NCBI GenBank assembly: GCA_021107195.1
Contig: JAIOTF010000144.1
Coordinates: 1-9,265 of the forward strand
DNA from: Anaerolineaceae bacterium
GTDB lineage: Bacteria > Chloroflexota > Anaerolineae > Anaerolineales > Anaerolineaceae
Direction of reading: 5' to 3'
DNA length: 9,265 nucleotides
Position numbers and translations under genes: made by a program. Below the pieces are notes generated by a model. That model was not told where the DNA came from, did no database searches, and was given only the letters and a program-made list of their open reading frames with translations. Below are positions 1 through 6,328 of this stretch, in pieces (position 1 is the first letter of the stretch; every line of letters begins with the position of its first letter).

Positions 1-1218
1 GGACTGTCAAATCAAGTCTTTTTCCTGTTGAGCATTATTCTATTCGGGGGGAGCAGTGGATCGGCGATATTCACAGCCCAGTATTGGGGACGCAAGGATG
101 TGGCGAATATCCGCAAAGTGTTAGGCATTGGACTTGCCCTGGCGCTTGCTGTAAGTTTTGTCTTCACTATAGCGGTATTATTTATTCCGCAAAAGGTTTT
201 GAGCTTTTATACCAATGATGCAGCGGTAATCGAGCTGGGGGCAGAATATTTACGTATTGTTGGTTTGAGCTATGTTCTTACTGCGATCAGTTACACTTAT
301 ATGTCGGTATTGCGCAGCACGGAGCATGTTAAGTTGCCCACAGCAGTTTCTGTGCTGGCACTCAGTATGAATATGTTATTAAATTATGCGCTGATCTTTG
401 GCAATTTTGGGTTTCCTGCATTAGGGGTGCGTGGCGCCGCGATTGGCACCACGCTTTCCCGTTCAATTGAATGTTTGGCGATGGTGTATTTAGCTTACCG
501 CCTGAAAACCCCGGTTGCTGCACGCATCAAGGAATTGTTCAGTTTCGATTGGGCGTTCTTCAGGAAAACACTTCAAACCTCATTGCCAGCCTTGTTGAAC
601 GAAGGTGTTTGGGCATTTGGCGTGACCACTTATAACTCTATCTATGCTCATATCGGTACAGAAGCGATTGCCGCTGTTAACATCAACAGCACGATAGAGA
701 GTATGGCTTTCGTGGTTTTTATTGGTTCAGCCAATGCATCAGCAATTATGATTGGCAACCAGATTGGCTTGGGGCATGAAGATAAGGCATTTGATTATGG
801 GCGGAGATTTATCGCGCTTGGTATTGTGGGTGCGGTTCTCGTAGGCGGCGTGCTGATTTTTCTCCGAGGGCCGCTGCTCTCCCTGTATAATATTTCTGCA
901 GAGTCTTACAATTATTCAAATCGCTTGTTATTATTCTTCTCATTAACCTTATGGGTGCGTGTTACCAATATGACCACTTTCATAGGCGTATTGCGTAGTG
1001 GGGGAGACACCCGGTTTTGTTTGATAACCGAGACAATTGCAGTTTGGCTGGTGGGGGTACCGGCCGCATTCATTGGCGCAAATGTGTTCCATTTGCCGGT
1101 ATATTATGTGTATTTGTTGGCGGCTTTGGAAGAGGTGACAAAATTGATTGTGATTTCCCCGCGTTTCCTGTCAAAACGCTGGATCAATAACCTCACAGAA
1201 CAAGCGGCTGAAGTATAA
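1..1218 (+). CDS. MATE family efflux transporter (5' truncated by window edge)
   Basis: Membrane antiporter of the MATE family (NorM/DinF-like), which exports drugs or cationic metabolites in exchange for Na+ or H+. The reading frame is open from base 1 with no stop, so the gene begins upstream and only the last 405 codons are seen; a full MATE protein is about 450 residues. About eleven hydrophobic segments can be picked out, consistent with a 12-helix protein lacking only helix 1. Family-like features include a small-residue-rich early helix (GGSSGSA) followed by AQYWGRKD, and a second-half segment with IGSANASAIMIGNQIG then GHEDKAFDYG, echoing the first half as expected for the MATE internal duplication. 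The protein ends in a short hydrophilic tail. The next gene starts 24 nt downstream on the same strand, so the two are probably cotranscribed. Substrate cannot be told from sequence. Confidence 0.93.
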   Translation, partial: GLSNQVFFLLSIILFGGSSGSAIFTAQYWGRKDVANIRKVLGIGLALALAVSFVFTIAVLFIPQKVLSFYTNDAAVIELGAEYLRIVGLSYVLTAISYTYMSVLRSTEHVKLPTAVSVLALSMNMLLNYALIFGNFGFPALGVRGAAIGTTLSRSIECLAMVYLAYRLKTPVAARIKELFSFDWAFFRKTLQTSLPALLNEGVWAFGVTTYNSIYAHIGTEAIAAVNINSTIESMAFVVFIGSANASAIMIGNQIGLGHEDKAFDYGRRFIALGIVGAVLVGGVLIFLRGPLLSLYNISAESYNYSNRLLLFFSLTLWVRVTNMTTFIGVLRSGGDTRFCLITETIAVWLVGVPAAFIGANVFHLPVYYVYLLAALEEVTKLIVISPRFLSKRWINNLTEQAAEV

Positions 1219-1242
1219 TTTGTATGTGGTGAGGGCTAAAGT

Positions 1243-1725
1243 ATGGACTGGGTTGTTCGCTTATATTTAGATGTGAGGGATATTCCCCAAGGCAAAGGCG
1301 GGGTCTATTTATTGTTTGTTGGTGAACTGCTTGATTATGTCGGACAGAGCGAAGATGTGAGCAGGCGTTTGGCGTCAATGCATCATGTTTATGAAAAAGA
1401 AACGCATACGATGATTGCGTTTATCGGTGAAGAGGATTATGGAACGCGACTGTCGCTGGAGCGGTATTTTAATAACAAATATAACCCGCCGAACAGTTAT
1501 ATAGGCACGGAAAAACAGACCGGAGATTCTTTAGACTGGCACAAAATATCTGCAGAGGAACGCCGAAAGGCATGGAAGGGCTTGGAGTTTAAGGAATTTC
1601 CTATTGACTCGTTGCACGCCAGGGAAAAGACGGTGTTTGAATTCTCTCAATTGCAGATCACAGACAATGTGATGGGGGTACCGAGCATCATTGCATTGAG
1701 ACCTGAAGATACTCGTAAATCCTGA
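1243..1725 (+). CDS. Small GIY-YIG nuclease-domain protein
   Basis: A 160-residue protein whose first half is a GIY-YIG domain. The signature is visible as GVY at residues 20-22, YVG at 32-34, Arg41/Arg42 in the following helix, His47, and the catalytic-type Glu73 in LERYF, followed by Asn81 and Asn84 in KYNPPN. This spacing fits the family, which cuts or nicks DNA through a single metal ion (UvrC N-domain, homing endonucleases, restriction enzymes). All expected active-site positions appear present, so it looks competent. Residues 90-160 are charged and match nothing I recognise; they may hold a specificity or partner-binding region. There is no zinc finger, HNH or helicase domain. The ATG is preceded by GAGGG seven bases upstream, and the gene follows the MATE gene by 24 nt. 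Its role (repair, defence or other) is unknown. Confidence 0.8.
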   Translation: MDWVVRLYLDVRDIPQGKGGVYLLFVGELLDYVGQSEDVSRRLASMHHVYEKETHTMIAFIGEEDYGTRLSLERYFNNKYNPPNSYIGTEKQTGDSLDWHKISAEERRKAWKGLEFKEFPIDSLHAREKTVFEFSQLQITDNVMGVPSIIALRPEDTRKS

Positions 1726-1730
1726 AAAAC

Positions 1731-1765
1731 AAGAACCTCCAGCCAGAGAAGGACTGGAGGTTCTT
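1731..1765. terminator. Bidirectional Rho-independent terminator between converging genes
   Basis: A perfect 12-bp inverted repeat, AAGAACCTCCAG at 1731-1742 pairing with CTGGAGGTTCTT at 1754-1765, around an 11-nt loop. On the + strand the stem runs into TTTT (1764-1767). On the - strand it runs into GTTTTT, the complement of AAAAAC at 1725-1730. It lies 5 nt after the GIY-YIG stop codon and 15 nt after the - strand kinase stop codon, so it can end both convergent transcripts. Confidence 0.9.
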
Positions 1766-1780
1766 TTAGAAACAAGGGGG

Positions 1781-3121
1781 TTAGTATTTCAGGGTGCTTC
1801 CGCCAATAAATTCACGGAGGACGGAATCGCCGGGTACGGAAGAATCCTCGGGGACAGGTGTGACTTGTTTAAGTACTTGGTATAAGCGAGCTGCACGTGT
1901 GTAGGCGTCTTCACGCAAAGGATCCTTTTCATAATCCGCTGTCCATTGTTCAAAATCATCCAGAAGTTTAGCGCTGTAAAGAGCCAGTTCGTAGGGCATG
2001 GCGCTGCTGATGATGTAATCTGTTGTGTTGATGTAAGGAATGATGTTGCGCATTTCACTGGAGCGGACGTAATGCCAATGGAGCAGCGTTTTTCGGGGAT
2101 CATAAGCACGATGCGCTGCGTCACGCAGCATGCGGCGAATGAGACGCAGATCGGTCCATCGTACGTATTGTCCATTTGCACTCTTCATTTGCAGTAATGG
2201 CTCCAGATAAAGTTTGAATTTCTGCTCGTCGGGAATTGCCTGGGTCATGGCGTCATAAAGCCCGTGCAGGCTGTCAATGAGAATGATGTCGTTTTCCTTT
2301 AGCCTCATCGAGGTTTGGTTATCTTGACGCTTGCCAGTCTTGAAATCATAAAAAGGAATCATTACTTCTTTGCCGGCGATTAACTGAGAAAGATGTTCGT
2401 TGATCAATGGCAGGTCCAATGCCTGGGGTGTTTCGAAGTCATAATCCCCAAACTCATCCTGGGGATGCATGGACAGATCAAAGAAGTAATTATCAACATT
2501 CAGTGTGACCAGGTTGAGATTCTTGCGCTGCAAATGCTGGCCAACTTTGATCGTGGAAGTCGTTTTGCCTGACGAAGAGGGTCCCGTAATGATTACCATG
2601 CGAAGTTCTTCTGCCCGTTCGATAATCATTTCGGCAGCATTCTCGACATCTTCTTCGTATAGTTTTTCAGATTCATGGACAATATCAGGAAGTTCACCGC
2701 GGGCGATCCTGTCATTTAATCCGGCGATTGTATTGAGGCTGTGATCCACTGCCCAATCCAGGATGTGCCAGATCTTGGCCCAGGGGATATTTTCTGAGGG
2801 CTTTGAGGCGCTGATTGCGCGTTCCTGCCGGGTTCGTTCCCGTTCTCCGCGGTAAAGGATGTACGCTTTTGCAACTTTGGCATGTCCATTCTCGATGAGA
2901 ACTTTCTCTACCACATCCTGAATTTCTTCAATAGTGGGGGCAATACCTGGTTGGTGAGTCTTTTCCAGAATTTGAATTACCTTTTGGCTCAAGTTTTCGG
3001 CGGTTGCACGGTCTCTGCCGCCGACAGCTACGGCAGCGCGATAGATCGCATTCGTAATACGCTGGGGAAGAAAAGGCACTTTGGCACCACTGCGCTTGAT
3101 CACAAATTCAATATTTGACAT
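1781..3121 (-). CDS. ATP-cone / uridine kinase-like P-loop fusion protein
   Basis: A 446-residue cytoplasmic protein in two parts. Residues 1 to about 97 form an ATP-cone: a VIKRSGAKVPF start and a helical tail ending KAYILYRGERER. This is the nucleotide-sensing module of NrdR and class I/III ribonucleotide reductases. After a helical linker comes a P-loop kinase domain of the uridine kinase/phosphoribulokinase superfamily, with Walker A GPSSSGKT at 180-187, substrate-loop DNYF at 210-213, Walker B-like IILIDSLHGL at 279-288, and the family's RRMLRDAAHR (329-338) and HWHYVRSSEMRNIIPY (348-363) segments. It probably phosphorylates a nucleoside or related metabolite, with the ATP-cone perhaps reading ATP/dATP status; the substrate is inferred only. 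I chose the ATG at 3121 because AAAGGAAG lies just upstream of it. An in-frame ATG at 3136 would place that ribosome site inside the gene. It is transcribed alone. Confidence 0.85.
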   Translation of the reverse strand: MSNIEFVIKRSGAKVPFLPQRITNAIYRAAVAVGGRDRATAENLSQKVIQILEKTHQPGIAPTIEEIQDVVEKVLIENGHAKVAKAYILYRGERERTRQERAISASKPSENIPWAKIWHILDWAVDHSLNTIAGLNDRIARGELPDIVHESEKLYEEDVENAAEMIIERAEELRMVIITGPSSSGKTTSTIKVGQHLQRKNLNLVTLNVDNYFFDLSMHPQDEFGDYDFETPQALDLPLINEHLSQLIAGKEVMIPFYDFKTGKRQDNQTSMRLKENDIILIDSLHGLYDAMTQAIPDEQKFKLYLEPLLQMKSANGQYVRWTDLRLIRRMLRDAAHRAYDPRKTLLHWHYVRSSEMRNIIPYINTTDYIISSAMPYELALYSAKLLDDFEQWTADYEKDPLREDAYTRAARLYQVLKQVTPVPEDSSVPGDSVLREFIGGSTLKY

Positions 3122-3174
3122 AATACTTCCTTTCATATTTCATACTTGAGAGGATGGCATCAGTGTGAGATTTA

Positions 3175-3202
3175 ATTATACCGAGTTCTCAATAATCTTC
3201 AA
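3175..3202 (-). promoter_or_regulatory. Promoter of the ATP-cone/kinase gene
   Basis: Read on the - strand, a -35 box TTGAAG (3202-3197) is followed after 16 nt by a perfect -10 box TATAAT (3180-3175). Transcription would begin near 3168, giving a leader of about 47 nt before the ATG at 3121. The match to the housekeeping sigma consensus is 5/6 and 6/6 if the -35 is scored against TTGACA at its first, second, third, fourth and fifth positions with one mismatch each way allowed; at strict scoring the -35 is TTGA plus two mismatches. The box order and spacing are good. Confidence 0.65.
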
Positions 3203-3276
3203 CTTAAACAGCAAACAGAATCAAGATGTTGGATTTGTCCAAGTATAGATTTGAGGGAGATGACAGGGAAGAAAGA

Positions 3277-3308
3277 CGCACAAATGTGCATGAAGCGCAC
3301 AAATTCTT
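3277..3308. promoter_or_regulatory. Candidate tandem operator upstream of SorC regulator 1
   Basis: The 9-bp word CGCACAAAT occurs twice, at 3277-3285 and 3296-3304, 19 bp apart. The first copy is completed to a palindrome GCAC-AAAT-GTGC (3278-3289); the second keeps only its left half well. Relative to the predicted start of transcription near 3342 the copies lie around -64 to -53 and -45 to -34, touching the -35 box, a position more typical of an activator than a repressor. The CAC-N4-GTG core also appears, twice, at the promoter of the second SorC regulator (7747-7780). Assignment to the SorC protein is inference. Confidence 0.45.
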
Positions 3309-3335
3309 GACAAATTGTAAGGTTATTGTTACACT
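3307..3335 (+). promoter_or_regulatory. Promoter of the SorC1-E1-E2 operon
   Basis: A perfect -35 box TTGACA (3307-3312), 17-nt spacer, and -10 box TACACT (3330-3335, 4/6 match). The predicted transcription start is near 3342. This lies within the upstream extension of the regulator reading frame and argues that the coding sequence begins downstream, at the TTG at 3376. A weaker alternative on the same strand, TTGAGA (3146-3151) with a 19-nt spacer to TTTAAT (3171-3176), cannot be excluded. Confidence 0.55.
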
Positions 3336-3365
3336 TCAGATGGTAAAAGTTTTGTCTGATCACCT

Positions 3366-3370
3366 GGAGA
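3366..3370 (+). promoter_or_regulatory. Ribosome binding site deciding the SorC1 start
   Basis: GGAGA ends five bases before an in-frame TTG at 3376. The in-frame ATG at 3340 has no comparable site at normal spacing (the nearest AAGG is 17 nt away) and sits about at the predicted transcription start. Confidence 0.45.
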
Positions 3371-3375
3371 ATTCG

Positions 3376-4326
3376 TTGGATCACAAAGATTTGTTGGCTC
3401 GTGTGGCAAGTTTATACTACGATCAGGAGTTGACGCAGGCAGATGTTGCTCGCAGAGTCGGAGTATCGCGATCGAAGATTTCGCGTTTGTTGAAAGAAGC
3501 GCGCAAAGAAGGCATCGTTGAAATTGTGATCAACTACCCGTGGCGCACGGCAAGCGCACTTGAGCAGGAAATTCAGGATCGGTTTGAAATACCCCATGTG
3601 TCAGTCCTGGTCAGTCAAGGCCGCAGTTACGAAGAAATACTGCGGGGATTAGGCAATCTTGCCGCGCGTTATCTGGAAAGCATCCTGGAGCCGGGTGTAA
3701 TCCTGGGAATTTCATGGGGAACTGCAATTTATCAGACGGCACGTTCGCTGCGCCCGGAATTGCGCTTGGCGATCAAGGTCATTCAAATGATCGGCGCAGT
3801 TGGTTCCAGCGATCCTTTGATTGATGGGCCTGATTTGGCCAGATTTTTGGCCAATTTATACGGCGGGGAATACCGTTACTTGCATGTGCCGCTCATCGTA
3901 GATGATGCGTCGCTGGTTGAAGGTTTGATGCGCGAATCTCATGTGCAGCATACACTTGAATTAGCGCGCAAATCAGACATTGCGGTGGTAGGTATTGGCG
4001 GCGTGGCGCCAGAAGTATCGAGTTTCTTGCGCGCCGGCTTTCTGTCTCGCTCTGATTTGAAACAACTCGAAGACCAGGGCGCGGCCGGCGATATTTGTGG
4101 CCGGCTATATGACATACGCGGGGAAAAACTGAATTTGCCAGTTGACAAGCGGATTATAGGAATTGAATTAGATGATTTGCGCAAGATCAAACATGTGGTT
4201 GGCGTTGCTGGCGGTGAGCAAAAAGCAAAAGCTATTTTGGGTGCTCTTCGTGGAAAACGTGTCACTGCATTAGTTACGGATGATATGGCTGCGCGTCGGG
4301 TATTAAGAATGGACAGTGAATTGTAG
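3376..4326 (+). CDS. SorC-family sugar-sensing transcriptional regulator 1
   Basis: DNA-binding regulator of the SorC/DeoR-like (CggR, DeoR of Bacillus) family, 316 residues from the TTG start. An N-terminal helix-turn-helix spans about residues 20-39 (TQADVARRVGVSRSKISRLL). The C-terminal effector-binding domain follows, with the family's GISWGT at 111-116, a VGIGGV segment, GAAGDICGRLYD, and the closing GVAGGEQKAKAILGALRG. Such domains bind phosphorylated sugars or related metabolites and change the oligomer's grip on DNA. It heads an operon with the E1-alpha, E1-beta and E2 genes (52 nt to E1-alpha), so it most likely regulates that dehydrogenase complex and itself. The start is uncertain: ATG at 3340 or 3226 would extend the frame, but a promoter lies between 3307 and 3335 and the HTH begins normally from 3376. 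It is clearly paralogous to the regulator at 7824-8804. The ligand is unknown. Confidence 0.85.
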   Translation: MDHKDLLARVASLYYDQELTQADVARRVGVSRSKISRLLKEARKEGIVEIVINYPWRTASALEQEIQDRFEIPHVSVLVSQGRSYEEILRGLGNLAARYLESILEPGVILGISWGTAIYQTARSLRPELRLAIKVIQMIGAVGSSDPLIDGPDLARFLANLYGGEYRYLHVPLIVDDASLVEGLMRESHVQHTLELARKSDIAVVGIGGVAPEVSSFLRAGFLSRSDLKQLEDQGAAGDICGRLYDIRGEKLNLPVDKRIIGIELDDLRKIKHVVGVAGGEQKAKAILGALRGKRVTALVTDDMAARRVLRMDSEL

Positions 4327-4362
4327 GAAATGGTCAGGAAAGATATTTCAGATATTAATCGT

Positions 4363-4368
4363 GGAGGG
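4363..4368 (+). promoter_or_regulatory. Ribosome binding site deciding the E1-alpha start
   Basis: A strong GGAGGG lies 10 nt before the ATG at 4379. It supports that start over an in-frame ATG at 4316, which overlaps the end of the preceding regulator gene and would add 21 residues unlike any E1-alpha N-terminus. Confidence 0.75.
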
Positions 4369-4378
4369 AAGCAAATTT

Positions 4379-5341
4379 ATGTCAGTAGATAAGAACACGA
4401 GAATTGATTGGCTTCGACAGATGTATACAGGGCGGGCATTTGAGGAAATGGCTGAAAAACTGTATGCTCTGGGCAAAATCCATGGAACGATGCATTTGTC
4501 AATGGGTATGGAAGCATCAGCTGTGGGAACGATCGCTGCGATTAAAGAAGGAGACTATATTTTGGGAACCCACCGAGGACATACTCAGTTGGTTGCCTAT
4601 GGTGCGGATTTGAATCGTATGATGGCTGAATTCATGGGAAAAGCCGCCGGGTATTGCCGCGGGCGAGGCGGTTCAATGCATATTGCAGATGTGCCAGGCG
4701 GGTATCTCGGCGCACAGGGTATTGTTGGCGGGAACATTCCTTTATCGGTTGGCGTGGGACTAACCATTCGAAATCGGAAAACCGATCAAATCTGTGTATG
4801 CTTTTTTGGGGACGGCGCAGCCAATGAAGGTGCCTTCCACGAATCATTGAATATGGCAGCAATCTGGAAACTCCCCATCGTCTTTGTTTGCGAGAACAAT
4901 CAATACGGTATGTCTATGAATATAAAGAACGCAATGGCGATTGATCAGATTTCAGACAGGGCAGCTTCTTACGGGATGCCAGGTATAACTGTCGATGGTA
5001 ATGATGTAATGGCCGTTTATGAGGCGGTTGGTGAGGCAATCAAGCGGGCGCGGGCAGGAGAAGGGCCCAGCCTGGTGGAAAACAACACTTATCGTTGGCG
5101 CGGTCATTCTAAGAGTGACGCTAATCGATACCGCACAAAAGAAGAAATTGCGAAATGGATGAAGAAAGACCCGATTGCACGGTTCCAGGGGCAGATGATC
5201 AAAGAAGGCGTATTGACTCAGGCAGAAGCAGATCAAATTGCGACAGACGCCAAAGAAGCAATCGAATCTGCCGTAAAATTTGCCGATGCAAGTCCAGAGC
5301 CTGATGTCTCAACCATCCTGGAAGGAGTATACGTAGAATGA
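4379..5341 (+). CDS. Acetoin/pyruvate dehydrogenase E1 component, alpha subunit
   Basis: Thiamine-diphosphate-binding alpha subunit of a 2-oxo acid dehydrogenase-type E1 heterotetramer, 320 residues. With the beta subunit it cleaves acetoin or decarboxylates pyruvate and passes the acetyl group to lipoyl-E2. The ThDP/Mg motif is complete: GDG at residues 144-146, then NN at 173-174 in CENNQYGMS. THRGH at 64-68, GRGGSMH, and the regulatory-type loop RGHSKSD at 241-247 are all typical. Length and the AGKIHG-like ALGKIHGTMHLSMG start resemble acetoin-type AcoA more than the longer (about 370 residue) pyruvate E1-alpha, but substrate cannot be settled from sequence, and branched-chain substrates are less likely. 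The stop codon overlaps the next start (ATGA), so alpha and beta are translationally coupled, as expected for a 1:1 complex. Confidence 0.92.
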   Translation: MSVDKNTRIDWLRQMYTGRAFEEMAEKLYALGKIHGTMHLSMGMEASAVGTIAAIKEGDYILGTHRGHTQLVAYGADLNRMMAEFMGKAAGYCRGRGGSMHIADVPGGYLGAQGIVGGNIPLSVGVGLTIRNRKTDQICVCFFGDGAANEGAFHESLNMAAIWKLPIVFVCENNQYGMSMNIKNAMAIDQISDRAASYGMPGITVDGNDVMAVYEAVGEAIKRARAGEGPSLVENNTYRWRGHSKSDANRYRTKEEIAKWMKKDPIARFQGQMIKEGVLTQAEADQIATDAKEAIESAVKFADASPEPDVSTILEGVYVE

Positions 5342-6327
5342 GGGAGCTCACATTTTTAGAAGCGATACGAGAAGCAATGGTACAGGAGATGCGCCGCGAT
5401 GAAAGCGTGTTCCTGATTGGCGAAGATATTGGCGTCTATGGGGGAGCCTTCGGCGTTTCTTTGGGCATGCTTGATGAATTCGGCCCTGAGCGGGTGATTG
5501 ATACTCCAATCAGTGAATTGGGTATTGGCGGTGCAATAACCGGCGCGGCCATGACTGGCATGCGGCCGATTGGTGAAATTATGTTCATGGATTTTATGAC
5601 TTTGGCTTTAGACCAATTGGTCAATCAGGCGGCGAAATTACGGTTCATGTTTGGCGGCACAACAAAAGTACCGTTTATGATGCGGGCTCCGATTGGTTCA
5701 GGCGCTGGGGCAGCAGCGCAGCATTCACAAAGTCTGGAGAATTGGTATGTTCATGTTCCTGGCTTGAAAGTTGTGATGCCTACAACACCTTACGATGCAA
5801 AAGGTTTGTTGATCGCATCCATCCGCGATGACAACCCCGTTATTTTCTTTGAGCCCAAACTGCTGTACAAAAAAGCAAAGGGACCGGTTCCTGAAGAGCT
5901 TTATGAAATTCCGTTGGGTGTAGCAGACGTGAAACGAAAAGGCAAAGACGTCTCGATTATTGCAACGGGGATGATGGTGCCCCGCTCATTGGAGGCCGCT
6001 GAAGCACTTGCTGAAGAGGGATTGGACATCGTAGTGATCGATCCCAGAACACTGCGTCCTTTGGATGAAGAAACCATTGTGAAGTCAGTGATGAAAACCG
6101 GACGTGTATTGATCGTGCATGAAGCCTGTAAAACCGGCGGTTATGGCGGTGAGTTGGCCGCAGTTATCGCAGAAAGTCAGGCGTTTGATTATCTTGATGC
6201 CCCTATTGTTCGTTTGGCTGGTAAAGATATTCCTATTCCTTACAACCGCACCCTGGAATACAATGCGGTGCCACAGGTTGAGAATATTGTGGCTGAGGCC
6301 CGGAAGCTGGCGAAAGGAAACGTGTGA
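5338..6327 (+). CDS. Acetoin/pyruvate dehydrogenase E1 component, beta subunit
   Basis: Beta subunit of the E1 heterotetramer, 329 residues, the usual length. The N-terminal pyrimidine-binding domain carries the ThDP-activating glutamate Glu60 in DTPISELG and an active-site-type His129 in AAQHSQS. The C-terminal transketolase domain includes VIDPRTLRPLDEETI and HEACKTGGYGGEL. It completes the ThDP site at the interface with the alpha subunit. The ATG overlaps the alpha stop by 4 nt and has AAGGAG 10 nt upstream, inside the alpha gene. The E2 gene begins 1 nt after its stop. The order alpha-beta-E2 is that of acetoin dehydrogenase (aco) and Gram-positive pyruvate dehydrogenase operons. No residue expected for catalysis is missing from what I can see. 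Confidence 0.93.
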   Translation: MRELTFLEAIREAMVQEMRRDESVFLIGEDIGVYGGAFGVSLGMLDEFGPERVIDTPISELGIGGAITGAAMTGMRPIGEIMFMDFMTLALDQLVNQAAKLRFMFGGTTKVPFMMRAPIGSGAGAAAQHSQSLENWYVHVPGLKVVMPTTPYDAKGLLIASIRDDNPVIFFEPKLLYKKAKGPVPEELYEIPLGVADVKRKGKDVSIIATGMMVPRSLEAAEALAEEGLDIVVIDPRTLRPLDEETIVKSVMKTGRVLIVHEACKTGGYGGELAAVIAESQAFDYLDAPIVRLAGKDIPIPYNRTLEYNAVPQVENIVAEARKLAKGNV

Positions 6328-6328
6328 T

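Noticed and set aside
1946..3118. Short + strand open frames opposite the kinase gene
   Set aside because: All lie antisense to a well-supported gene and show no recognisable protein features.
3122..3136. Upstream in-frame ATG of the kinase gene at 3136
   Set aside because: The only good ribosome site (AAAGGAAG) lies between this ATG and the one at 3121, so 3121 is the better start.
3146..3176. Alternative + strand promoter TTGAGA ... TTTAAT before SorC1
   Set aside because: The 19-nt spacer is poor and the TTGACA promoter at 3307-3335 is better, though this one cannot be excluded.
4327..4349. GAAAT/ATTTC inverted repeat between SorC1 and E1-alpha
   Set aside because: Only five AT-rich base pairs around a 13-nt loop with no T run; not a convincing terminator or operator.
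4316..4378. Longer E1-alpha start at the ATG at 4316
   Set aside because: It overlaps the end of the regulator gene, adds 21 residues not seen in this family, and swallows the strong GGAGGG ribosome site before 4379.
6119..6328. 70-residue N-terminal extension of E2
   Set aside because: It lies fully within the E1-beta gene in another frame; the standard lipoyl-domain start is at 6329.
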